DNA of 64,000 nucleotides from Haloferula luteola (GCF_014201715.1 NZ_JACHFD010000017.1:25817-89816), one strand, 5' to 3'. Positions 1 through 9,893 are shown, counted from the first letter of the stretch. Numbers and translations: made by a program. Notes: generated from the sequence alone by a model not told the origin.

Positions 1-84
1 TGACATCCCACTCATGCAGTTCGATGGGCTCCGCCTTAGCAGAGAGGTGAAAATTTCTCTCGGTGCTAATTTTCGGCTCTGCCC

Positions 85-660
85 ATGGCATGTTTCTGGG
101 AAGCGACGATGCCCGAGGACTCCAACATGATCGATGCCGAGCGGCACACGGTGGCCGTCCAAGGGCTATTTTTGAAATTCCAGCCGATGGTGCGCAGTTA
201 CATTCTGTCGATCGTGCCGGACTTCAGCTTGGCGGACGACATTTTGCAGGAGACCTTTCTGGTGGTCAGTCGCAAGGCCGGGAGTTTTGAGTTAGGGTCC
301 AGTTTTCCTGCCTGGGTCAAAACGATTGCCCGGTTCAAGGCATTGGAAACTTTGCGGCGGGAGAAAAACCCGCGCTTGGTGTTGTCGGACGAGGTCCTTG
401 ATGTGCTCGATGCCGAGCCGCATCCGTATGGCGAGTGGCGGGAGGTGGATCGACGGATCGAGCTCCTTCAGTCTTGTATCCAAGAGCTGGCACCTCAAGC
501 GAGGCGCTCGATCGAGTATCGTTACCGGGGGGATCACAATCCACCTCAGATCGCCAAGTTGATGGGTTGCACGGTGGGCTCGATCAACGTCACCCTGTCG
601 CGAGCCAGGACGTTCTTGCGTGAGTGCGTGGAGCGCAAGATGGAGCCGAAATCACTCTAA
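85..660 (+). CDS. ECF-type RNA polymerase sigma factor
   Basis: This is a small sigma-70 family factor of the ECF kind, expected to direct RNA polymerase to a limited set of promoters. The protein of up to 191 residues has a region 2 with the motif ADDILQETFLVV and a C-terminal region 4 helix-turn-helix (PPQIAKLMGCTVGSINVTLS). The longest frame starts at 85. ATGs at 109 (preceded by GGGAAG) and 127 (preceded by GAGGA) are equally plausible starts. It lies 12 bases before a FecR/LamG gene, the arrangement seen many times over in Verrucomicrobia and Planctomycetes genomes, where the second protein is the presumed membrane-bound antisigma partner. The target promoters cannot be told from the sequence. 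Confidence 0.87.
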   Translation: MACFWEATMPEDSNMIDAERHTVAVQGLFLKFQPMVRSYILSIVPDFSLADDILQETFLVVSRKAGSFELGSSFPAWVKTIARFKALETLRREKNPRLVLSDEVLDVLDAEPHPYGEWREVDRRIELLQSCIQELAPQARRSIEYRYRGDHNPPQIAKLMGCTVGSINVTLSRARTFLRECVERKMEPKSL

Positions 661-672
661 CTTCCCCTTCGA

Positions 673-2244
673 ATGATCGATGAAGTCCGCTTGGAAGCAC
701 TGATCGATGCCTACCTTGACCTGGAGCTGGAAGAGGCGGGTCGTTTGGAGTTGGAGGAGATGTTGATCCGCTCGTCGCGAGCGCGGCAGCGATTTCACGA
801 ACGGACGACTCACCATGGGCTGTTGCGAGAGTGGGCGTTGCGGGAGGAAGGAAACGCCACCGTCGCGGGGGAGATCACTCGGTCGCGGTCGCGTTGGCGG
901 CCGTGGGCGGTGGGCCTGGCGGCTTGTGGGGTGGGCTGGCTTTGGTGGCAGCCTGGTGTCGACCGTGCGGAGTCTCCTGTGGTGGTGGAGAAGTCCGAAT
1001 CTGCTGTGGAGAACGTGGCTTTGTTGGCGGCCGCAGTGGACGTCCGCTGGGCAGACGACGCGAAGTCCTATCACATGGGGCAGGCTTTGCCGAAGGGGCC
1101 CTTGCAATTGGCGGGCGGCTTGGTGCGATTGGACTTTTACAGTGGCGCCAAGGTGTTTCTGGAGGGGCCTGCGACCTTGGATTTGGTTTCGCCGGATTTG
1201 GCTCGTTTGGAGTCGGGCCGGCTGACCGCGCAAGTTCCTCCGCCAGCCCATGGATTCACGGTGCTGAGTGATGAGGTGCAGGTGGTGGATCGCGGTACGG
1301 AGTTCGGCATGAGTGTCGGGGATGACCAGGCGTTGCAGGTGCATGTGTTTGATGGTGAGGTGGAGCTTCATTCCGCGGATGGGGTGGCGCCGGTGCGTTC
1401 GTTGTTCGGGGGCGGTGCGGTAGCGATCCAAGACGGTTCGGCGACCGATTTGCCTGCGGACCGGGGGGCCTTTGCCAATCCTGGGGCTCTGCTGGTGGCT
1501 ACGGAGGAGGCTCGTCAACGAGGATGGCAGCAGTGGCAATCGACCTCTGAAAGGATCCGCTTGGCCGCAGGATTGAAGATTTATTACGATTTTCGGATCC
1601 ATCCTCGAGGAGTGATCCCGAATCTTGCGGGAGCGGCTCCCGCTGAGAGTGACGGCACCCTGATCGGTTGCGAAGCGGTGCCGGGGAGGTGGCCACAGAA
1701 GCCGGCATTGGGGTTTGCGAGAACCAGTGACCGGGTGCGCTTTTGGTTGGAGGGAGAAGTGCCTTCGGTGACGATGATGGCGAGGGTGCGAGTGGACAGT
1801 TTGCCGCACGATCACAATGCGCTGCTGTCGATGACGCCTGGTGAGCAAGGGGAGATCCATTGGAAGCTGGATCGGGAAGGGCGATTGTTGTTGGGCCTGC
1901 GGGCGAGTTCCGAGAGGGCTTTTGAATCGTGGGAGCGGTTGGTCAGTCCACCGGTGGTGGCGGAGAGTGATCTGGGTCACTGGATGGTGCTGGCCACGGT
2001 GATCGATGGGGATGCCGGGGAGATGCGGCATTTCGTGGATGGGCGGTTGGTGGCGGAAGCTGCGATTTCTCGGCCCACCTTGGTGAAGTTGGGAAAGGCG
2101 AATCTGGGAAATTTCGATGCGGCTTCTCCTGATCTGTCGGGAGCCGAGGTGACGCGGAACTTCAATGGCCGGTTCGAAGAGTTCGCCTTTTTTGATCGGG
2201 CCCTGAGCGAGGAGGAAATCGGGGCTTGGGGCCGCGGTGAGTGA
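673..2244 (+). CDS. FecR-domain membrane protein with C-terminal LamG domain, likely antisigma partner
   Basis: The 523-residue protein has a cytoplasmic N-terminal part (about residues 1-72), one membrane segment near residues 76-95 (rich in Trp, Gly and Ala), a FecR-like domain around 130-245 containing VQVVDRGTEFGMSV and VHVFDGEVELH, and a LamG/concanavalin-like C-terminal region from about 290 to the end. By analogy with FecR-type regulators the N-terminus would hold the upstream sigma factor and the periplasmic part would sense a ligand, perhaps a polysaccharide. It is co-directional with the sigma gene, 12 bases downstream. The ligand is inferred only from the LamG fold. Confidence 0.82.
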   Translation: MIDEVRLEALIDAYLDLELEEAGRLELEEMLIRSSRARQRFHERTTHHGLLREWALREEGNATVAGEITRSRSRWRPWAVGLAACGVGWLWWQPGVDRAESPVVVEKSESAVENVALLAAAVDVRWADDAKSYHMGQALPKGPLQLAGGLVRLDFYSGAKVFLEGPATLDLVSPDLARLESGRLTAQVPPPAHGFTVLSDEVQVVDRGTEFGMSVGDDQALQVHVFDGEVELHSADGVAPVRSLFGGGAVAIQDGSATDLPADRGAFANPGALLVATEEARQRGWQQWQSTSERIRLAAGLKIYYDFRIHPRGVIPNLAGAAPAESDGTLIGCEAVPGRWPQKPALGFARTSDRVRFWLEGEVPSVTMMARVRVDSLPHDHNALLSMTPGEQGEIHWKLDREGRLLLGLRASSERAFESWERLVSPPVVAESDLGHWMVLATVIDGDAGEMRHFVDGRLVAEAAISRPTLVKLGKANLGNFDAASPDLSGAEVTRNFNGRFEEFAFFDRALSEEEIGAWGRGE

Positions 2245-2309
2245 TCCGTGGGGGGCGTGAATGTCCGGACTTTCTCCGGGCAGGGGGCATGCTGTTTTCG
2301 GGGAAGGGG

Positions 2310-2963
2310 TCAGGCCCCGGGATTCCCGCGCAGCAGCGGATGGCCTTTTTTGGCGACGGTAATGTGCGGAGGGCGGAGGTAGGCGGGTTGAGGCGGGAGA
2401 GTGCGCAGGGAGCGGCGAGCATCGTCATCGAGGTCGAACCAGGCCCGGCCAAGCGCGGCGGCAGTGGGATGGAGATGCGCGATTTCGAGGTTCTTCGGGA
2501 GGCCGAGGCGGGTGACGTTTTCGAAAGAGAAGACGTTTTCAGCACTCTGAAGTCGCTCGGCGAGCTCGTGGGGATCGATCAATTCGGGCTCGGGAAGGGC
2601 GGTGCCAATCGCGGCCCACCAGGCGCTGCCGCGGCGAGCATCGCCAATGGCGACACCTTCGGTGACCGAGGTGGCGAGGAGCGAGGAGAGCCCGATGGCC
2701 GGGCAGGCGTGGACGAGGGCCACGCCCTGACCGGCGGCGATGCCGACGCGGGTGCCACTGTAACTGCCTGGACCCGTGCCGATGACGACCTCGGTGAGTG
2801 ATTCGCCTGCGAGCAGTGCTAGCGCTTTCTCCAGGGGAGCGAAGAGGAGGGCGTTGTGATTGCGGTCGCTTTCGAAGGCGTCTTCGAAAACGCATTCGGA
2901 GTCGCGGAACAACGCGAGAGAGGCGCGGTTTGTGCTGGATTCGATGGTGAGCAGATACGGCAC
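2310..2963 (-). CDS. tsaB: tRNA threonylcarbamoyladenosine biosynthesis protein TsaB
   Basis: TsaB is the inactive ASKHA-fold partner that dimerises with TsaD for t6A37 modification of ANN-decoding tRNAs. The 217-residue protein begins MPYLLTIESSTNRASLALF and carries the family motif VIGTGPGSYSGTRVGIAAGQG around residues 61-81. Length is normal for TsaB (about 220). It is convergent with the FecR gene (65 bases between stops) and stands alone on the minus strand. Assignment to TsaB rather than TsaD follows from the short length and the lack of the HxxxH metal motif. Confidence 0.9.
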   Translation of the reverse strand: MPYLLTIESSTNRASLALFRDSECVFEDAFESDRNHNALLFAPLEKALALLAGESLTEVVIGTGPGSYSGTRVGIAAGQGVALVHACPAIGLSSLLATSVTEGVAIGDARRGSAWWAAIGTALPEPELIDPHELAERLQSAENVFSFENVTRLGLPKNLEIAHLHPTAAALGRAWFDLDDDARRSLRTLPPQPAYLRPPHITVAKKGHPLLRGNPGA

Positions 2964-3093
2964 CGGGCCTAGATACCTGACCTAGAGCCAACGAGCAAGG
3001 ATTGCGGATTCTCCCCTTGCAGGGATTCCAACAGTCCGCTTTGTTGCCTGAGCACCGTCGTATTGTGCGGTTTCCCCAGAATTTTCACCAGTC

Positions 3094-4224
3094 ATGACCG
3101 AATACTCGAAAGGCCTCGCAGGAGTCATCGCCAACGAATCCGCGCTCTCGGAAGTGCGTGGTGAAGAAGGAAAACTGAGTTATGTGGGCTACGAAATCGA
3201 TGATCTCGTGGCCCATTGCTCTTACGAGGAGGTCGTTTTCCTGCTTCATCACGGCAAGCTTCCGAATGCAGAAGAACTGACGGCTTTCGAAAAAGCCCTG
3301 CGTGCCGAGCGCAGTTTGCCGGAGGGTGTGATCGAGTTTTTGAAGTCGGCCCCGAAGGAAGCCAACCCGATGGACATTCTCCGCACGGGGGTCTCGATGC
3401 TGGGGCTTTACGACGATCGGGCTGAGATTGGCGAGCCGGACCTTGAGAACGTGGCGGCTTGCGCAATTTCTCTGGTATCGAAGGTTTCGTTGATTGTGGC
3501 GGCGTTCCATCGCTTCCGCCAAGGGTTGGAACTTCCCGAGATTCGCGCGGATTTGTCCGAGGCGGGACATTTCCTTTGGTTGATCACCGGCGAGGAGCCG
3601 ACCGCCCGGGCCACGGAAATCCTCGACGTTGCGCTGACGCTGCATGCCGATCATGGGATGAATGCCTCGACCTTCTCGGCGCGAGTGACGGTGGCGACGC
3701 TTTCCGACATTTACTCCGCGGTCACTTCGGCGGTGGGCACCCTCAAAGGACCGTTGCACGGCGGTGCCAATGAGGGCGTGATCCAAATGCTGTTGGAGAT
3801 TGGAGAACTCGATAAGGTGGATGCCTACGTCGATGGCAAGCTGGAGCGCAAAGAGAAGATCATGGGCATTGGCCACCGGGTGTATCGGACCCTCGATCCG
3901 CGGGCTCCGCACCTCCGTAAGTTGGCCATCCAGCTGACGGAGGAATTGGGGGAACCGAAGTGGATTCAAATGTCCGAGCGGATTGCTGAGATCATGCGTG
4001 AGCGCAAGAACCTGAATGCGAACGTCGATTTCTACTCTGCTACGGTGTATTACTCGCTGGGGATTCCGACGGATCTGTTCACTCCGATTTTCGGCATTGC
4101 GCGGACCAGTGGCTGGACGGCGCAGGTGTTGGAGCAACTTCGGGACAACCGCCTCTATCGGCCGTTGACGCTTTACATCGGACCGAAGGAGCCGGTTCCG
4201 GTTCCGCCGATCGAGCAACGTTGA
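3094..4224 (+). CDS. gltA: Citrate synthase (citrate/2-methylcitrate synthase family)
   Basis: The enzyme condenses oxaloacetate with acetyl-CoA to open the TCA cycle. The 376-residue length and the start MTEYSKGLAGVIANESALS are those of the short, Gram-positive/archaeal type II-like branch that also includes methylcitrate synthases. Conserved active-site regions are visible: HADHGMNASTFSARV, LHGGANEGVIQML and GIGHRVYRTLDPRA, which supply the catalytic histidines, and FYSATVYYSLGIP near the C-terminus. No prp genes are adjacent, which favours citrate over methylcitrate synthase, but sequence alone cannot exclude a dual role. Confidence 0.9.
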   Translation: MTEYSKGLAGVIANESALSEVRGEEGKLSYVGYEIDDLVAHCSYEEVVFLLHHGKLPNAEELTAFEKALRAERSLPEGVIEFLKSAPKEANPMDILRTGVSMLGLYDDRAEIGEPDLENVAACAISLVSKVSLIVAAFHRFRQGLELPEIRADLSEAGHFLWLITGEEPTARATEILDVALTLHADHGMNASTFSARVTVATLSDIYSAVTSAVGTLKGPLHGGANEGVIQMLLEIGELDKVDAYVDGKLERKEKIMGIGHRVYRTLDPRAPHLRKLAIQLTEELGEPKWIQMSERIAEIMRERKNLNANVDFYSATVYYSLGIPTDLFTPIFGIARTSGWTAQVLEQLRDNRLYRPLTLYIGPKEPVPVPPIEQR

Positions 4225-4234
4225 GGAGAGGACG

Positions 4235-4978
4235 GTGAGCGCGTTTGATGCAGCGGGATTCCTGGAGCAATTCGGGTCCGAGGCGGCACAGCGGGGTCTT
4301 CAATCCCACCGGCTTGCGGAGACTTCCGCTGGGCCGGTGATGGCTTGGGTGCCGCCGCGCCTTGAGGGCGTGCGCTATCTTTCTGCCGGGATGCACGGCG
4401 ATGAACCGGCCGGCCCCTTGGCGGCTTTGGAATTGTTGCGTGGCGGGCAGCTCGATCAGGGCTGGATCGTGTGTCCTGCCCTGAATCCGGCGGGCCTGGT
4501 GGCGGGAACTCGGGAGAATGCGGCCGGACTGGATTTGAATCGCGATTATTTGGCGCGGATGAGTCAGGAAGTGGCAGCCCATGCGGCCTGGCTGGAAACC
4601 TTGCCGGTGCCGCACGCCTTCCTCTCCCTCCACGAGGATTGGGAGAGCAGCGGGTTCTATTTTTACGAGATCAACTTGCTGGCGGATGACCCGGCGCGTG
4701 CGCATGGGATTCTCGCTGCGGTGGCTCCGTGGTTTCCTCCTGAGCCGGAAGCGAGCATTGACGATCATGCGACTCGAGAGCCGGGCTGGATATTTCATGA
4801 GGCGGAGGCGGATTTGCCGGAGCACTGGCCCGAAGCGATCTTTTTGGCCAAGCGGGGGTGCCCGATTTCGTTCACTTTTGAGACGCCGAGTTCGGCGGAT
4901 TTGGCGAAACGGGTGAGCGCGCATGTGGCCGCCTTTGGAGCCGTGGCGGATTCCACGGCCATCCCGGCGCCAATTTGA
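4235..4978 (+). CDS. M14-family metallocarboxypeptidase / succinylglutamate desuccinylase-like
   Basis: This 247-residue protein starts at a GTG 10 bases after the citrate synthase stop and is probably co-transcribed with it. It has the zinc-carboxypeptidase core: the metal ligand pair in GMHGDEPAG (His and Glu), the substrate-binding NRDY in GLDLNRDYLARM, and the third ligand His in LSLHEDWESSGFYFY. A catalytic Glu is likely in FTFETPSS near the C-terminus. No signal peptide is seen, so it probably acts in the cytoplasm on small peptides or N-acyl amino acids. The substrate is not deducible. Confidence 0.78.
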   Translation: MSAFDAAGFLEQFGSEAAQRGLQSHRLAETSAGPVMAWVPPRLEGVRYLSAGMHGDEPAGPLAALELLRGGQLDQGWIVCPALNPAGLVAGTRENAAGLDLNRDYLARMSQEVAAHAAWLETLPVPHAFLSLHEDWESSGFYFYEINLLADDPARAHGILAAVAPWFPPEPEASIDDHATREPGWIFHEAEADLPEHWPEAIFLAKRGCPISFTFETPSSADLAKRVSAHVAAFGAVADSTAIPAPI

Positions 4979-5012
4979 TCGATCCGGCGGGTCACCGACG
5001 TAGGGTGGGCCC

Positions 5013-7205
5013 ATGAAATGGCTGGCAGCTTGCGTGCTGATTGTCCCGGCAGGGGCGGGAACCGTGGAAGAATTCATCGCCGCAGCGGCGCAGAAACACG
5101 GGGACTTGGGTGAAAGGGCGGCAGAGTTTTTGGTGGAGTCGATGCCGGCTCAGGACCGCGAAGCTTTGGATTCCGGGTTTCTGATGGAGAATCTCGACTT
5201 GGCATTGAAAGCGCGGGAGACGTTTCCGTGGGCGTCTGAGGTTCCGGAGGCGCTGTTTTTCAATGATGTGTTGCCCTATGCGGTGTTCGATGAGCCTCGC
5301 GACCCATGGCGAGCTGAGTTTTTGGAGATGGCGACCCCGATTGTGGAGGGTTCAGAGACGACCACTGAAGCGGCGCAGGCTCTGAATCGCGAGTTCTTTA
5401 AGCTGGTGAATACCCACTACCACACTGAGCGCAAGCGGACCAACCAGAGCCCGAAGGAGTCGATCGAGCAGGGTCGGGCGACCTGCACGGGTTTGTCCAT
5501 TTTGATGGTGGATGTTTGTCGGGCGGTGGGCATTCCAGCCCGGGCGGTGGGGACGCCGATGTGGTCGAATGGTCGCGGCAATCACACCTGGGTGGAGATC
5601 TGGGATGGAGATTGGCATTTCACCGGGGCTGATGAGTTTGACGAAAAGGGCCTCGATCGTGGGTGGTTTACCGGCGATGCGGCGGAAGCTCAGGCGGAGG
5701 TGCCGGAGCATGCGATCTATGCCACTTCTTGGAAGAAGACCGGGTTGAGTTTTCCCATGGTCTGGTCGCCTAGCGCGACGGGGGTGCCTGCGGTGAATGT
5801 GACGGCCCGCTATGCCAAGGCGAAGGAGCCGACTCCCGAGCTGGGGATCCGGTTGTGGGATGTGGCAGGGGAACGGGTGGCGAGGGAGGGATGGTTGACC
5901 AGCGAATCGGGTCGGCGCATCGCTTCTTTCACGACGAAGGGTGGCACGGCGGATCTCAATGACCTGCCGCGGGTGCCGGTGGTGGTCGGTCAGCGCTATC
6001 GCTTGTGGTTTCCGGGGCTTGGGGAGACGGAGAGTTTCGTGGCGGAGAGTGGGCAGGCGACCCGAGACGTGCGTCCGGCGGAAATGACCCCATTGTCGCC
6101 AGCGCTGGCGGCGTTGGCGGAGAATCCGGGCGCCTCTCCAGAGATAGCAGGCAACGAGGAATTACGGGTGATCGCCCTTTTGACCGAGGTCGCCCGGGAA
6201 AGCACACGGGAAGCCCGCCAGGCGGAGCTGGATGCCAAGAAGATCGTCCATGGGGAGTTTGAGCTGCGCTGGATGGAGCGTGAATTTGGAGACGCTCCAG
6301 CAGGCGAACGCAGTTTATGGATTTCGATGCATGGTGGTGGTGGCACCACTCAGGAGGTGAACGACCAGCAGTGGCAAAATCAGATCGGACTCTATGAGCC
6401 GGCCGAGGGGATTTATGTCGCGCCGCGAGCACCGACGAATTCGTGGAACATGTGGCATCAGGACCACATTGATCCGTTGTTCTCGCGGCTGATCGAAGAC
6501 ATGGTCGCGCTGCGCGGGGTGGATCCCGACAAGGTGTATCTGATGGGTTATTCGGCGGGAGGCGATGGGGTGTGGCAGGTGGCTCCGCGGATGGCGGACC
6601 GATTTGCCGCCGCCTCGATGATGGCAGGACACCCGAATGAGGCCTCGCTGCTTCCGTTGCGAGATTTGCCTTTCGCGGTGTTCATGGGGGGCGAGGATGC
6701 TGCGTATGATCGCAATCGTTTGGCGCGGGAGCGGATTGCGAAGCTGGATCAGTTGGAGGCGGATGATCCTGAAGGCTACGTCCATCTAGGCCGGGTCTAT
6801 GAAGGCCTGGGGCACTGGATGGAGCGCAAGGATGCGGAGGCGGTGCCGTGGATGGCCCAATTCACGCGTCAGAGCTGGCCGGAACGGGTGGTATGGGTGC
6901 AGGACGACGTGACCCATTCGCGCTTTTATTGGCTGGAGCTTCCGGAAGGAGGTTCTGCCGCGGCCGGTGATGCGATGACGGCCACCCGGGAGGGTCAGAC
7001 GATCCAATTGGAGGGGAAGGTACCAACGGGAACGCGGGTGCTTTTGGGACCTGGCATGGTCGATTTGGAGCAGCCGCTGACGTTGCGTGCGAATGGACAG
7101 GAAACGGAGGTTTCGGCGAAGCGGGATGCGTCGGTGATTCGCCGCGCTTTGGCTGAACGGCTCGATCCGAAGAGTTGTCCGGTTGCCGAGATTTTGGTCC
7201 CGTAA
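5013..7205 (+). CDS. Secreted transglutaminase-like protein fused to an esterase/depolymerase-type alpha/beta hydrolase
   Basis: The 730-residue protein starts with a short signal peptide (MKWLAACVLIVPAGAG). Residues about 110-235 form a transglutaminase-like cysteine domain with nucleophile Cys in GRATCTGLSILM, His in GRGNHTWVEIW and Asp in HFTGADEFDE. After a middle beta-rich region, residues about 400-620 are an alpha/beta hydrolase of the PHB-depolymerase/phospholipase type with oxyanion loop SMHGGGGT, nucleophile elbow MGYSAGGDG and a late His in EGLGHWME. Both catalytic centres look intact. It probably acts in the periplasm on peptide or ester substrates; the natural substrate is unknown. 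Confidence 0.75.
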   Translation: MKWLAACVLIVPAGAGTVEEFIAAAAQKHGDLGERAAEFLVESMPAQDREALDSGFLMENLDLALKARETFPWASEVPEALFFNDVLPYAVFDEPRDPWRAEFLEMATPIVEGSETTTEAAQALNREFFKLVNTHYHTERKRTNQSPKESIEQGRATCTGLSILMVDVCRAVGIPARAVGTPMWSNGRGNHTWVEIWDGDWHFTGADEFDEKGLDRGWFTGDAAEAQAEVPEHAIYATSWKKTGLSFPMVWSPSATGVPAVNVTARYAKAKEPTPELGIRLWDVAGERVAREGWLTSESGRRIASFTTKGGTADLNDLPRVPVVVGQRYRLWFPGLGETESFVAESGQATRDVRPAEMTPLSPALAALAENPGASPEIAGNEELRVIALLTEVARESTREARQAELDAKKIVHGEFELRWMEREFGDAPAGERSLWISMHGGGGTTQEVNDQQWQNQIGLYEPAEGIYVAPRAPTNSWNMWHQDHIDPLFSRLIEDMVALRGVDPDKVYLMGYSAGGDGVWQVAPRMADRFAAASMMAGHPNEASLLPLRDLPFAVFMGGEDAAYDRNRLARERIAKLDQLEADDPEGYVHLGRVYEGLGHWMERKDAEAVPWMAQFTRQSWPERVVWVQDDVTHSRFYWLELPEGGSAAAGDAMTATREGQTIQLEGKVPTGTRVLLGPGMVDLEQPLTLRANGQETEVSAKRDASVIRRALAERLDPKSCPVAEILVP

Positions 7206-7235
7206 GCGGGCGAAACGTTTCGCTGCAGCTGAGTG

Positions 7236-7274
7236 GCCTGGCCGGTCTCGAAAGAGGCATGAGCCAGGCTTTTT
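7236..7274 (+). terminator. Rho-independent terminator after the transglutaminase-hydrolase gene
   Basis: GCCTGGC (7236-7242) pairs with GCCAGGC (7263-7269), and the right arm is followed directly by TTTTT. The 20-base loop can itself pair partly (CTC/GAG). It lies 31 bases after the stop at 7205. Confidence 0.6.
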
Positions 7275-7422
7275 GTTTGGCGATGGGGGGAGGATGGCGG
7301 TAGCGAGGAGGAGCCTGCCAGGGGCTGAGGCGGGCATCCTGAGTGGTGCTCGAACCGCCAAGGGCGACGGAGGCCCGTGAAGGGAGATGGAGAAGATGAG
7401 GATGGCCTCTCGCGCGTACGAA

Positions 7423-7452
7423 GAAGGCCGCTCCGAGCCCGGAGCGGCCTTC
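7423..7452 (-). terminator. Strong hairpin downstream of glnB
   Basis: A perfect 12-bp stem GAAGGCCGCTCC / GGAGCGGCCTTC with a 6-base loop lies 32 bases past the glnB stop. The U-tract on the minus strand is weak (TTCTTCG), so it may act as a terminator or a 3'-end stabiliser. Confidence 0.55.
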
Positions 7453-7483
7453 AAAAAGCCAATCTTGAGAAGACGAATCGAAA

Positions 7484-7951
<468 letters not shown>

Positions 7952-7959
7952 CTAACTTT

Positions 7960-9417
7960 TCATTTTCTTTCGGGAGGGGGCTGGAGAGCCTCGACATGCA
8001 AAGTCATGCCCTCTTGGAGGACCCTCACGGAGGTGCCCGCAAGGATGAGTCCATGGCGTGAAACCGCATCTCTTCGGAGACCTTTAATATCGACTGTTCC
8101 GGAGGGGCGAAGATCAGTCATGGCGATGCCAATTTGACCGATCAGGGACGCGATGGGTTGGGCATCGGGGGCTTGTCCGGCAGGAAGGTGATGAGTGGCG
8201 ACGAGGCCGCGAAGGCCGGGGATGTGGGGCAGGTATCGGCCGAGGAGGAGGGCGAAGGTCAGAGCGCCCAGCAGGCCGAGCCCGAGGTAGATGCCGGGGC
8301 GGATGAGGAGGTCGTCGAGGGTGGAGGTGAGGATTTGATCGGCATGGTCGCGGTGGAAGTCGGTGCGATCGACCATCGCAAAGGTGAGCGAACCGAAGAC
8401 GAGCAGGGCGCCGATGATGCCGGCGATTCCACCAGGGAGGACGAAGATTTCGAGGATGACGAGAACGATGCCGAGGAGGAATACGGTCATGAGTTCGTAG
8501 CCGGCGAGGTTTCCGGCGACGTGATTGCCGAAGAAGAACAATCCAAAAGCGAGGAGAGCGAGGGAACCGCCGATGCCGAACCCGGGGGTTTTCATTTCGA
8601 ACCAAGCGGCGCCGATACCGACGGCGATGAGCAGGGGAGACCAAGCGGCCAGCCACCACGCGAGAGTCTCGAAGCCGGTAGGAGTCGGAGTGGTGACCGA
8701 ATTTCCGGTGAGGTTTTCTTTTTCAAGAACTTCCTCTAGGGAGGAGGCAAGCCCATCGGCGAAGAGGGGACGGTCGTCGACTTCGAGGATGGCTTCGCTG
8801 GCTGTGAGATTGAGAAGGCTGCCTTTTCGGACGGTGACGGGGCCGAATCGGCGCTCGTTTTCGTCGTCGACGACCATCATGGCGCGTAGCACATCAATGT
8901 TCCGGCCCTTTTTCTCGGCCACCGAGCGCATGGTGGCTTCGAAGGCGCTTTCGAGTTTGGCGCGCATGACTTTTTCGATTTCCTGGCCGGTGCCATTGAT
9001 GAGTGCGGCGGAACCGACGGTGGTTCCGGGGGCCATGTAAATCCGGTCAGCGGAAAAGGCGATCAGGGCACCTGCGGAGAGGGCTTCGCGCTCGACCCAG
9101 GCGATCAAGGGAATTTGGAGATCGGCAAAGTCATCCATGATCAGGTCACGGGTGTCGAAAGCGATACCGCCGGGTGTGTCGAGGCGCAGCACGACGGCCT
9201 TGGCTCCCTCGGTTTTAGCGCGTTTGAGGGTGCGCTGCCAGAAACGGAACGATTGGGCGTTGGTGAGGTCCTTCTGGCCGATGGGCAGAACGACCACTTG
9301 GCCCGCCAGGGAGCTTTCCGCGGACCTCCCGAAGAGGTTACGATCGGGCGGATCTTGCTCGCCCCAAGCGGGCAGAAGAAGGAGGAGGCCGAGCAGGGCG
9401 CGCAGGAGGAGTGTCAT
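7960..9417 (-). CDS. NfeD-family membrane serine protease (SppA/ClpP-like domain plus NfeD C-terminus)
   Basis: The 485-residue protein has an N-terminal signal segment ([19 protein letters not shown]), a ClpP/crotonase-fold protease domain to about residue 215 with the nucleophile region ALSAGALIAFSADRI and AVVLRLDTPGGI, four or five membrane helices between about 245 and 400, and a C-terminal OB-like NfeD domain (IGQIGIAMTDLRPSGTVDI). It is the last gene of a three-gene minus-strand operon with floA, with a 4-base overlap to the gene before it. NfeD proteins are the standard partner of flotillins and are thought to act in membrane domain quality control. Confidence 0.85.
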   Translation of the reverse strand: MTLLLRALLGLLLLLPAWGEQDPPDRNLFGRSAESSLAGQVVVLPIGQKDLTNAQSFRFWQRTLKRAKTEGAKAVVLRLDTPGGIAFDTRDLIMDDFADLQIPLIAWVEREALSAGALIAFSADRIYMAPGTTVGSAALINGTGQEIEKVMRAKLESAFEATMRSVAEKKGRNIDVLRAMMVVDDENERRFGPVTVRKGSLLNLTASEAILEVDDRPLFADGLASSLEEVLEKENLTGNSVTTPTPTGFETLAWWLAAWSPLLIAVGIGAAWFEMKTPGFGIGGSLALLAFGLFFFGNHVAGNLAGYELMTVFLLGIVLVILEIFVLPGGIAGIIGALLVFGSLTFAMVDRTDFHRDHADQILTSTLDDLLIRPGIYLGLGLLGALTFALLLGRYLPHIPGLRGLVATHHLPAGQAPDAQPIASLIGQIGIAMTDLRPSGTVDIKGLRRDAVSRHGLILAGTSVRVLQEGMTLHVEALQPPPERK

Positions 9418-9893
9418 CTTGGGAGGTGATCGGAAGCGTCCGCCTTAAGGGCCACGGGAGGGCCGAGGATTTCGGTAAGCAGCACGGCATTGCGGGCGGC
9501 GTAGGGGGAACGCAGCAGGCGGTCGATTTCTCTGCGATGTCCGGTGCGTCCCTTGCGGGATCCGCGAACTTCAAAGGCGCGGGCGAGTTCCAGTTCGCGG
9601 TCGCTGGGGGCGACCACTTTCGGCAGTTGGGGAGGGGCTAGCGGAGGGGTCGGTTTGACCACAGAATGGATGACGATCTGAGGCGGGGTGGCCCGGTGGA
9701 GGGGTGGCGGCAGGGTTTCCACTTGGCGCCGCCAGATGATCTCCCGTTCTTCCTCAGTGAATTCCGATTCGTCGGGTTCCCGGGAGCGCTGAAATAGCTT
9801 GTCTTTGAGAACGCTGAGGAGTGACAGCAGCAAAATGACCACCAGGCCAATCGCATCGGCCGGAAGATCCGAGAAATTGATGGCGAAGATCAT
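9414..9893 (-). CDS. Unknown 159-residue single-pass protein between floA and nfeD
   Basis: I do not recognise a domain. The protein has one membrane helix at about residues 12-30 ([17 protein letters not shown]), followed by a charged, proline-rich cytoplasmic tail with [19 protein letters not shown] near the C-terminus. It overlaps floA upstream by 4 bases (ATGA at 9890-9893) and nfeD downstream by 4 bases, so translation of all three is coupled. That placement suggests a subunit or adaptor of the flotillin/NfeD complex, which is inference from context only. Confidence 0.7.
   Translation of the reverse strand: MIFAINFSDLPADAIGLVVILLLSLLSVLKDKLFQRSREPDESEFTEEEREIIWRRQVETLPPPLHRATPPQIVIHSVVKPTPPLAPPQLPKVVAPSDRELELARAFEVRGSRKGRTGHRREIDRLLRSPYAARNAVLLTEILGPPVALKADASDHLPR

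Noticed and set aside
652..2031. A 459-codon minus-strand frame over the FecR gene
   Set aside because: Its composition is dominated by Arg, His, Pro and Gln, typical of an antisense shadow, and the plus strand has clear domains.
4079..5077. A 332-codon minus-strand frame over the M14 peptidase gene
   Set aside because: It is antisense to a gene with intact zinc-carboxypeptidase motifs and has no recognisable domain.
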